Assembly: GCA_026982585.1 (NCBI GenBank)
Contig: JALSGW010000048.1
Span: forward strand, 1-5,911
From: Alphaproteobacteria bacterium
GTDB lineage: Bacteria > Pseudomonadota > Alphaproteobacteria > Geminicoccales > Geminicoccaceae
Length of the DNA: 5,911 nucleotides
Reading direction: 5' to 3'
Of this stretch, positions 1 to 5,212 are shown one piece after another. The notes under the pieces were generated by a model, which saw only the letters and a list, made by a program, of their open reading frames with translations, did not search any database and had not been told where the DNA came from. Both the position numbers and the translations under genes were made by a program. Every line of letters starts with the position of its first letter. The stretch's first letter is position 1.

Positions 1-1291
1 CCTTCTCGCGCTTGTAGAGGGCCATGAGCTCCTGGTTCATCCGCGCCTTGTCGTGCTCGAAGCGCTCGCGGATCTTCATCATCTCGGGCTGGAGCTGCTT
101 CATGCGGCTCATGGCCCGGTAGGATTTGTTGGCGAGGGGGAACAGCAGCAGGCGGACCAAGAGCGTGAGCACGATGATCGCCACGCCGTAGTTGCCGGTC
201 CAGCCGTAGAGGATGTGGAGCAGGTAGAAGATCGGCTTGGTCAGGAAATAGAACCACCCGAAGTCGATGGCCCGGTCGAACAGGGGCAGGCCCAACGCCT
301 CCTGGTAGCGGTCGAGCAGCTCCACCTCCTTGGCGCCGGCGAAGAGGCGGGCGGCGAACCGTCCCTCCTCGCCCGGCCCGACGGTGATCGGGGCGGCGAT
401 GTAATCGGTCTGGTAGCGGTCCTCGCCGTCGGGCCGGAAGTAGCGAAAGGTGGCGGTGAGGGCGGTCTCCTGGTCGGGGAGCAGGGCGACCAGCCAGTAT
501 TTGTCGGAAAAGCCCAGCCAGCCGCCTTGGCTCTCGGTCTCGATCGCCCCCTCCTCCTGCACCTCCTCGTAGTCCAGTTCCCGAAGCCGTCCCTCCAGCA
601 CGCCGATCGGCCCTTCGTGCAGGATGAAGTAGCCGAGCACATCGGGCGTGCCGCGACGGCTGATCAGACCGTAGGGGTAGAGCGTCACCGGAGCCTCGCC
701 CCGGTTCACCACCCGCTGTTCCACCGTGAGCAGATAGTCCTCGTCAAGCGCGAGGCGTTGTTCAAACAAAAGCCCCTCGCCATTGTCCCAGCGCAGCGTC
801 ACCGGCGTGCCGGGCGCGAGCGGCCCGCCCTCCACCGTCCACAGGCTGTCGGCATCGGGCACCCGCACCCCGTCCTCGGCCGCCACCCAGCCGAATTCGG
901 CGAAATAGGCCCGCGGGCTGCCCACCGGCTGCAGCAGGCGGATGTTGGGCGAATCCGGCTCGGTGGTCTCGCGGTAGTCGAGCAGCAGCAGATCGTCGAT
1001 GCGCGCACCGAGGAGGCGCAGCGATCCCTGCACCCGGCCGTTTTCGAGATCCAGGCGCGGTGCCTGGGCGAGGGCCTGGTCGACGCCGAGGGCGGCATCC
1101 GGGCCCGGCAGCTGACCCGGCGCACCCTTCGGGCGCAGCGTCTCCTCGGCCGGAAGGGTGGTCTCCTGTTGTTGTTGCTGTTGCGCCTGCTGCATCTGGC
1201 GCAGGCGCGGGATCTCGTAGAAATATTGGAAGGCGATGATGATGCCGACCGACAGGACGATGGCGAGGATGAGGTTGCGCTGTTCGGTCAT
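1..1291 (-). CDS. yidC: Membrane protein insertase YidC (3' end cut by window edge)
   Basis: YidC inserts and folds inner-membrane proteins, alone or with the Sec translocon. The reading frame is open from ATG at 1291 to base 1, giving 430 residues with no stop, so the remaining membrane segments lie outside the window. Residues 6-22 form the N-terminal transmembrane helix found in Gram-negative YidC, followed by a Gln-rich linker (34-42). The large periplasmic beta domain covers about 75-335 and includes GWLGFSDKYWLVALLP (257-272), a typical YidC stretch. The conserved insertase core starts near 343 (FGWFYFLTKPIFYLLH). It includes Arg380 in LTLLVRLLLFPL, the position of the hydrophilic-groove arginine, and the cytoplasmic hairpin with MKQLQPEM (397-404). 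No Shine-Dalgarno sequence is evident before the ATG, which overlaps the yidD stop as ATGA, so translation is probably coupled to yidD. Family assignment is secure. Confidence 0.97.
   Translation of the reverse strand, partial: MTEQRNLILAIVLSVGIIIAFQYFYEIPRLRQMQQAQQQQQQETTLPAEETLRPKGAPGQLPGPDAALGVDQALAQAPRLDLENGRVQGSLRLLGARIDDLLLLDYRETTEPDSPNIRLLQPVGSPRAYFAEFGWVAAEDGVRVPDADSLWTVEGGPLAPGTPVTLRWDNGEGLLFEQRLALDEDYLLTVEQRVVNRGEAPVTLYPYGLISRRGTPDVLGYFILHEGPIGVLEGRLRELDYEEVQEEGAIETESQGGWLGFSDKYWLVALLPDQETALTATFRYFRPDGEDRYQTDYIAAPITVGPGEEGRFAARLFAGAKEVELLDRYQEALGLPLFDRAIDFGWFYFLTKPIFYLLHILYGWTGNYGVAIIVLTLLVRLLLFPLANKSYRAMSRMKQLQPEMMKIRERFEHDKARMNQELMALYKREK
1166..1192 (-). repeat. CAA/CAG codon tract encoding a Gln-rich linker in YidC
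   Basis: Residues 34-42 of YidC read QQAQQQQQQ, encoded by a run of CAG and CAA codons interrupted by one GCG. It lies directly after the first transmembrane helix, in the periplasmic linker before the beta domain. This linker is variable and low in complexity in many YidC proteins, so the tract is probably tolerated rather than functional. The mix of CAA and CAG makes it an imperfect triplet repeat. Confidence 0.6.
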
Positions 1292-1611
1292 GGGCGGATC
1301 CGGCGGCTGGGCGCGGCGGGGTGGTGGGGCGGGGCCTCCGGTACCGGATCGTAGCCGTGGCCGCCCCAGGGATGGCAGCGGGAGAGGCGTTTGAGGGCGA
1401 GCCATCCGCCGCGCCAGGGTCCGAAACGGTCGATGGCCTCGTGGGCGTAGTCGGAACAGGTGGGCAGATAGCGGCAGCTCGCCGGCAGAAGCGGCGAGAG
1501 CAGGAGCTGGTAGGCGCGGATCAGGGCGAGCAGGAGCCCTTTGAGCGGGTTTGCGATCGCAGCCCTGCGAGCGCCCGGGCGAGCTGCCGTTCGAGATCCT
1601 GGAACGGACAT
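1288..1611 (-). CDS. yidD: Membrane protein insertion efficiency factor YidD
   Basis: YidD is a small membrane-associated protein encoded next to yidC and linked to efficient insertion of YidC-dependent proteins. From ATG at 1611 the product has 107 residues. The family core begins at Asn21 (NPLKGLLLALIRAYQLLLSP), a likely amphipathic or membrane-binding helix. Next come CRYLPTCSDYAHEAI (46-60), the RGGWLALKRLSRCHPW block (67-82) and GYDPVP (86-91). The conserved cysteines are C46, C52 and C79. Residues 92-107 are a Pro/His/Arg-rich tail. ATG 1611 is chosen because no ATG, GTG or TTG lies in frame between it and the core. It has a partial Shine-Dalgarno sequence (AGGCGG, 7 nt upstream). This start makes the gene overlap rnpA by 91 nt in another frame. 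The stop overlaps the yidC start by 4 nt. Function is secure by family; the exact start is less so. Confidence 0.93.
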   Translation of the reverse strand: MSVPGSRTAARPGARRAAIANPLKGLLLALIRAYQLLLSPLLPASCRYLPTCSDYAHEAIDRFGPWRGGWLALKRLSRCHPWGGHGYDPVPEAPPHHPAAPSRRIRP

Positions 1612-1913
1612 GTCAACACCGCCTGCCGTGCCACCAGCACATAATCGCACCCCACCTCGCCGCACCGGGGCAGCACCCGGCGCGCCGCCTCCCGCAGCCG
1701 CCGCTTGGCCCGGTTGCGGGCCACCGCCTTGCCGATCTTGCGGCTTGCGGTGAAACCGACTCCGATGGTCGGGACCGCATCCTCCTCCGCCCGCCGCACC
1801 GCCTGTAGCACAAAGCTCGCCATAACGCATCGTCGCCCGCGCGCCGCCCGCAGGAAGGCGCTGCGGCGCTTGAGCGGAACGAGCCGCGGCGTGGATCGGC
1901 CAAGCCGCCTCAC
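1521..1913 (-). CDS. rnpA: Ribonuclease P protein component (C5 protein)
   Basis: RnpA is the small basic protein subunit of RNase P. It binds the catalytic RNA and helps recognise the leader of precursor tRNA. The 130-residue product shows the N-terminal RLVPLKRRSAFLRAARGRR (10-28), the central VGFTASRKIGKAVARNRAKRRLRE (52-75) containing the family's RNR signature (R66, N67, R68, with K70 and R71), and a final helix around FQDLERQLARAL. Its length is normal for the family. The GTG at 1913 is the only plausible start upstream of the conserved N-terminus; the next in-frame ATG (codon 31) would remove it. GTG overlaps the rpmH stop as GTGA, with no clear Shine-Dalgarno sequence, so translation is probably coupled to L34. 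The last 29-30 codons overlap yidD. Confidence 0.96.
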   Translation of the reverse strand: MRRLGRSTPRLVPLKRRSAFLRAARGRRCVMASFVLQAVRRAEEDAVPTIGVGFTASRKIGKAVARNRAKRRLREAARRVLPRCGEVGCDYVLVARQAVLTCPFQDLERQLARALAGLRSQTRSKGSCSP

Positions 1914-2044
1914 ACGGTCAGACGCTTGCGGCCCTTGGCGCGCCGGCGCTTGAGCACGCGGCGACCGCCGACCGTGGCCATGCGGGCGCGGAAACCATGG
2001 CGGCGCTTGCGCACGATTCGGCTCGGCTGGTAGGTCCGTTTCAC
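1910..2044 (-). CDS. rpmH: 50S ribosomal protein L34 (bL34)
   Basis: bL34 is a very small, highly basic protein of the large ribosomal subunit. The 44-residue product begins MKRTYQPSRIVRKRRHGFRA and continues with RMATVGGRRVLKRRRAKGRK, ending RLTV. This is the full-length family pattern, and 44 residues is usual in alphaproteobacteria. It starts with GTG (2044-2042), preceded by AAGGG at 2057-2053, 8 nt upstream, a moderate ribosome-binding site. It is the first gene of the leftward cluster and lies about 38 nt downstream of the transcription start predicted from the promoter at 2089-2117. Its terminal GTG-TGA supplies the GTG start of rnpA. The identification is essentially certain. Confidence 0.98.
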   Translation of the reverse strand: MKRTYQPSRIVRKRRHGFRARMATVGGRRVLKRRRAKGRKRLTV

Positions 2045-2088
2045 GGGAAAGACCCTTCGGCGATGCGGGGTTGGCAGCGGCGTGCGGT

Positions 2089-2117
2089 CATATAGAAAGA
2101 GGGGATGGGCCTGTCAA
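2089..2117 (-). promoter_or_regulatory. Sigma-70-like promoter of the rpmH-rnpA-yidD-yidC cluster
   Basis: On the minus strand a perfect -35 hexamer TTGACA (2117-2112) is followed by a 17-nt spacer and TATATG (2094-2089), which matches four of six positions of the -10 consensus. Transcription would begin near 2082, leaving a leader of about 38 nt before the rpmH GTG. Strong housekeeping promoters before rpmH are expected. The -35 lies inside the kinase coding region if that gene begins at the upstream ATG 2105, but falls outside it if the GTG at 2150 is used. The call rests on motif match and position only. Confidence 0.75.
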
Positions 2118-2136
2118 ACCCGATGCGCGCGGGGAT

Positions 2137-2145
2137 GGGAGAGGG
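2137..2145 (+). promoter_or_regulatory. Ribosome-binding site selecting the GTG start of the histidine kinase
   Basis: GGGAGAGGG on the plus strand contains GGAG 8 nt and GAGG 5 nt upstream of GTG 2150. The alternative in-frame ATGs at 2105, 2123 and 2135 have purine runs that abut the start or no Shine-Dalgarno match at useful spacing. The site therefore favours the GTG start. Confidence 0.55.
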
Positions 2146-2149
2146 CGGC

Positions 2150-3526
2150 GTGAGTGGAGCGGCCCGGGCGGGGTTCCTGAACAGCCTCTCCGCCCGCATC
2201 CTGCTGCTGTCGGTGGCTTTCCTGCTGCTCGGGGAGGTGTTGATCTTCCTTCCCTCCATCGCGCGCTTCCGGCTCGCCTATCTCGAAGAGGTGATCGCGC
2301 GCGCCCACCTCGCCACCATTCCCCTGCGGGCGGAGGATCTGCGCCCCTCCCCGGAGGTGGAGGATCTGTTGCTCACCCACGCCGATGCGTTGCGCATCCG
2401 GGTGGTGCTGCCCGAGGGGGAGATCGTGGTGGGCGAGCCGGTGCCGGTGGACCGCACCTATGTGCTTCCCGCCACCGACGCCCTGAGCGCCATCGTGGAC
2501 GCGCTGGACACCCTGCGCGCCCGGGGCGCCCGTCTGATCCGCATCCGGGGCCCGGCGCCGATGGAGGCGGGGGTGGAGGTGATCGTGGTGCTCGCCGAAG
2601 CGCAGCTGTGGTTCGCCATGGTCAACTACGCCCGCCGCATCGTGCTGCTCTCCCTCGTGCTGTCGGCCTTTCTCGCCGCCCTTTTGTTCTTCGCCCTGCG
2701 GGGGATGGTGGTGCGGCCGCTGCGTCGCCTCACCCATCATCTCGCCCGTTTTCGCGAGCGGCCCGAGGATGCGGCGGCGGAACTGGCGCCGAGCGGCCGC
2801 GGGGACGAGATCGGTCAGGTCGAGGAGGAGATGGCGCGCATGCAGCGGGAGGTGCGGCGCGCCCTGCAGCAGAAGACCCGGCTTGCCGCCCTCGGCGCGG
2901 CGGTGACCCGCATCCACCACGATCTCAAGAACATGCTCGCAGGCGCCATCCTGGTCTCGGACCGGCTCGAGACCAGCGGCGATCCCAAGGTGCGGGACGC
3001 CGCCAAGCGCCTGCTCGCCACCCTCGAGCGGGCGGCGCGCCTGTGCACCGACACGCTGCGGTTCGCGCGCAGCGAGCTCGCGCCGCCCCGTCGGGAGCCG
3101 GTGGCGGTCTCCGACCTCATCGAGGAGGCGGCGCTGGTGCTCGGGCCCGGCATGCGGGTCGAGCGCCGCATTCCTCCTGCGCTGACCCTGCGGGGCGACC
3201 GGGACCAGCTCTTCCGGGTGTTTCTCAACCTGTTCAAAAACGCCGAGCAGGCCACCGGCGGCAAGGGCACCATCCGGGTGGAGGCGGTGCAGGACGGACG
3301 GGGGCTGGTCCGGGTGGAGGTGGCCGACGACGGGCCGGGTGTGCCCGCGCACCTCCGGGACTGTTTGTTCACACCCTTTGCGAACGGTGCGGCCACCCAG
3401 GGAAGCGGGTTGGGCCTCGCCATCTGCCGCGAGATCCTGCGCGCCCACGGCGGCGACATCGCGCTCGCGCGGACCGGGGAGGGGGGAACCGTGTTCCGCC
3501 TGTCTCTGCCCCAGGCGGAGGGATGA
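2150..3526 (+). CDS. Two-transmembrane sensor histidine kinase
   Basis: This is an inner-membrane sensor kinase that autophosphorylates on histidine and passes phosphate to a response regulator. Numbered from GTG 2150 (458 aa): transmembrane helix 1 spans about 16-37 (ILLLSVAFLLLGEVLIFLP). A periplasmic sensor of about 124 residues (38-161) with no recognised fold follows, then transmembrane helix 2 at about 162-183 and a HAMP-like linker (184-235). The dimerisation/phosphoacceptor helix carries HHDLKNML with H257 as phosphoacceptor and N261 at the phosphatase position. The ATPase domain has the N box NLFKNA (360-365), G1 DDGPG (393-397), F box LFTPF (406-410) and G2 GSGLGL (418-423). All catalytic boxes are intact. 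In-frame ATGs at 2105, 2123 and 2135 are alternative starts. No response regulator gene adjoins, so the partner and signal are unknown. A lipoprotein gene follows 14 nt downstream, probably in the same operon. Confidence 0.92.
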   Translation: MSGAARAGFLNSLSARILLLSVAFLLLGEVLIFLPSIARFRLAYLEEVIARAHLATIPLRAEDLRPSPEVEDLLLTHADALRIRVVLPEGEIVVGEPVPVDRTYVLPATDALSAIVDALDTLRARGARLIRIRGPAPMEAGVEVIVVLAEAQLWFAMVNYARRIVLLSLVLSAFLAALLFFALRGMVVRPLRRLTHHLARFRERPEDAAAELAPSGRGDEIGQVEEEMARMQREVRRALQQKTRLAALGAAVTRIHHDLKNMLAGAILVSDRLETSGDPKVRDAAKRLLATLERAARLCTDTLRFARSELAPPRREPVAVSDLIEEAALVLGPGMRVERRIPPALTLRGDRDQLFRVFLNLFKNAEQATGGKGTIRVEAVQDGRGLVRVEVADDGPGVPAHLRDCLFTPFANGAATQGSGLGLAICREILRAHGGDIALARTGEGGTVFRLSLPQAEG

Positions 3527-3540
3527 GAGGAGAGGAGGCG

Positions 3541-3912
3541 ATGCGGCGCGCAACGGGACTGATCTGGCTGTTCGCGCTCGGCGGCTGTGCGGTCGCATCG
3601 ACGCTGCCGCCCGAGACGGTGGCGAGGATCCAATCCTTCTATCGGCTCCATGCGATCGAGGGCCAGGGCGCGTGTCCCTCGCCCGAGCTCCTCGGGGTGG
3701 TGCGCGTGCTAGGGATGGAGGAGCGGCAGGGCACGGTGCGGCTGCGGCTGCGGTACGCCTATGCGGGCGAGTCTGTGATGGAGCCGGAGTTGGGGCTCGT
3801 GCGGCGCTGTTCCGGTTTTGCGAGCCGGGAATTCGTGCTCGATGCCGAAACCGGCGCCGTGGTGGCGATGAGCGGGCCGGTGCGGCGGGGCCGGGCCGTC
3901 AGCCCTCGGTGA
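3541..3912 (+). CDS. Small predicted lipoprotein of unknown function
   Basis: The 123-residue product has a short signal peptide: basic MRR, hydrophobic core LIWLFAL, and lipobox LGGC with C16 as the lipidation site. The mature protein is about 108 residues with two further cysteines, C45 and C90, that could form a disulfide in the periplasm. Alternating hydrophobic stretches such as GTVRLRLRYAYAG (64-76) and REFVLDAETGAVVAM (96-110) suggest a small beta-rich domain. I do not recognise the family. ATG 3541 follows the purine-rich tract GAGAGGAGAGGAGG, which offers several Shine-Dalgarno registers. An in-frame ATG at 3523 overlaps the kinase stop as ATGA, but would put acidic residues before the signal peptide. 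Its position behind the kinase suggests a shared operon and perhaps an accessory sensory or envelope role, which is inference. Its 3' end overlaps the convergent hlyD-like gene by 14 nt. Confidence 0.8.
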   Translation: MRRATGLIWLFALGGCAVASTLPPETVARIQSFYRLHAIEGQGACPSPELLGVVRVLGMEERQGTVRLRLRYAYAGESVMEPELGLVRRCSGFASREFVLDAETGAVVAMSGPVRRGRAVSPR

Positions 3913-5212
3913 AGGCGGCGTCGCGCACGGCGAGGATCTGTTCGAGGAAATAGGCGAGCAGCGTGCGGGTGCCGGCGATGAAAGCGACTTCCACCACCAT
4001 GCCCGACTGCAGGGAGCGCAGCAGCGCCTTGCGCTGCGGATCGTCGGCGGGGTCGATGGCGAGGACCACCCGGTAGACCGGCGGCTGGTCCGGGCTCAGC
4101 GTCACGGCGTCGGCCGCCACTTCCTGCACCGTGCCCGAGAGGGTCTCGCCGCGCAGCGCATCGAACGCGCGCACCTTGAGCCTGGCCCGCATTCCGGGGC
4201 GGACCTCGTCCACGTCCTCGTTGGCGACGAACGCTTCGACCAGCAGTTCGTCGTCCAAGGGCACGAGTTCCATCGCCGGCGCGTTGGCGGCGAGCGCCTG
4301 GCCCGGGGCCTGGAGGGTGAGGTTCTGGACGATGCCCGCGACCGGTGCTCGGACGATGTTGGAATCGAGGATTTCGGCCCAGAGTTCCCGTTCCTGGAGG
4401 AGGAGTTCCCGCTCCTCGGCGAGCTCCGCGAGCGCCTCCTCGAGGCGGCTTTCGCGCTCCCTTGCGAGGGCGTCGAGCCGGGCCCGGCTTTCGTCGCGCG
4501 CGGCCCGGGCCGCCCGGGCGGCCGCCTCGGCCTTGCGCAACTCGGCCTCGGTGTCGGCGAGCTCCTGTTCCATGGCGAGCAGCTTGAGCCTTGGGTAGAG
4601 ACCCTGGTCGGTGAGGCGTCGCACCGCCTCGATCTGCTGGCGTTCGAGCTCGAGGCGCAGGCGCAGCCGGTCCACCTCGGCGAGCGCGCGGGCGAGTTCG
4701 CCTTCTCTGCTCTCCACCGCGTCCATGAGGGCGCGGCGGTTTTCCTCGAAGGCGGCGAGGCGCGAGCCGAGCAGGCGCCGTTGCGCCTCCACGAGGCGGC
4801 GCTCGATGCCCTCGGGCAGCGGCTCGGGCCGGTAGGGGCGCCCTTCGCGCTCGGCCTGGATGCGGGCGATCTCGGCGTCGAGGGCGAACAGGCGGGTTTC
4901 GAGCTCCTCGTAGCGGGCCTTGGCCTCCCGGGTGTCGAGGGCGAACAGCGGCGCTCCGGCCTGCACCCTTTGGCCTTCGCGGACGAAGATCTCCACCACC
5001 CGCCCGCCCCTCGGATGGTTGATCACCTTGATGCGGCCGGCGGGCTGGATGCGCCCCTCGGCGCGCACCACCCGCTCCACCTCGGCCCAGGCGAGCCAGG
5101 CGAGAAAACCCAGGGGAAGGGCGAGCAGGAGCAGCAACAGCAGGGCGAGATGGCGCGGCGGCCCCGCCGCGAGCCGGGATTCCAGGTCGGCCGGAAGGGC
5201 TACGGCGTTCAT
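3899..5212 (-). CDS. HlyD-family periplasmic adaptor of a type I secretion system
   Basis: Membrane fusion proteins of this family bridge an inner-membrane ABC exporter to an outer-membrane TolC-type channel for one-step protein secretion. The product has 437 residues, close to the usual 430-480. A short cytoplasmic N-terminus is followed by one transmembrane helix (21-42). The first half of the lipoyl domain is at 58-93 (INHPRGGRVVEIFVREGQRV within it), a long Glu/Arg/Leu/Ala-rich coiled-coil hairpin at about 94-280, and the second lipoyl half at 285-316 (IVRAPVAGIVQNL). A beta-barrel region (320-412) contains NEDVDEVRPGMRARLKVRAF. The C-terminal GMVVEVAFIAGTRTLLAYF (404-422) is the classic ending of the type I HlyD group. 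The ATG overlaps the stop of the ABC gene as ATGA, indicating translational coupling. The 3' end overlaps the convergent lipoprotein gene by 14 nt. The secreted substrate cannot be inferred here. Confidence 0.94.
   Translation of the reverse strand: MNAVALPADLESRLAAGPPRHLALLLLLLLALPLGFLAWLAWAEVERVVRAEGRIQPAGRIKVINHPRGGRVVEIFVREGQRVQAGAPLFALDTREAKARYEELETRLFALDAEIARIQAEREGRPYRPEPLPEGIERRLVEAQRRLLGSRLAAFEENRRALMDAVESREGELARALAEVDRLRLRLELERQQIEAVRRLTDQGLYPRLKLLAMEQELADTEAELRKAEAAARAARAARDESRARLDALARERESRLEEALAELAEERELLLQERELWAEILDSNIVRAPVAGIVQNLTLQAPGQALAANAPAMELVPLDDELLVEAFVANEDVDEVRPGMRARLKVRAFDALRGETLSGTVQEVAADAVTLSPDQPPVYRVVLAIDPADDPQRKALLRSLQSGMVVEVAFIAGTRTLLAYFLEQILAVRDAAFTEG
4382..4416 (-). 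repeat. Duplicated heptad in the HlyD coiled coil
   Basis: Plus-strand GAGTTCCCG followed by TTCCT or CTCCT occurs at 4382-4395 and 4403-4416, a 21-nt period. On the coding strand this gives EREL at residues 267-270 and again at 274-277, exactly seven residues apart. It extends the coiled coil by one turn-repeat near the base of the hairpin, just before the second lipoyl half-motif. It looks like a short tandem duplication kept in register with the heptad. Confidence 0.65.

Noticed and set aside
53..1354. Long plus-strand open frame opposite yidC and yidD
   Set aside because: It lies antisense to clear YidC and YidD coding sequence, its composition is Ala/Gly/Arg/Leu/Glu-rich with no recognisable domain, and such frames are common opposite GC-rich genes.
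2045..2149. Chromosome replication origin beside rpmH
   Set aside because: rpmH is often near dnaA and oriC in other bacteria, but no DnaA box resembling TTATCCACA, AT-rich unwinding region or dnaA gene is visible here.
2114..3598. 494-codon minus-strand open frame opposite the kinase
   Set aside because: It is His/Arg/Gly/Pro-rich and without domains, antisense to a gene with complete kinase motifs.
2071..3912. 613-codon plus-strand open frame that would fuse to the lipoprotein
   Set aside because: It is simply the lipoprotein frame left open across the kinase gene by high GC. The upstream part is low-complexity Gly/Arg/Pro/Ala sequence, while the kinase domains lie in another frame and the lipoprotein has its own signal peptide.
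3523..3912. ATG 3523 as the lipoprotein start
   Set aside because: It would add MRGEEA ahead of the basic signal-peptide start, placing acidic residues where a lipoprotein signal needs a short basic region. ATG 3541 fits better, although the purine-rich tract leaves some doubt.
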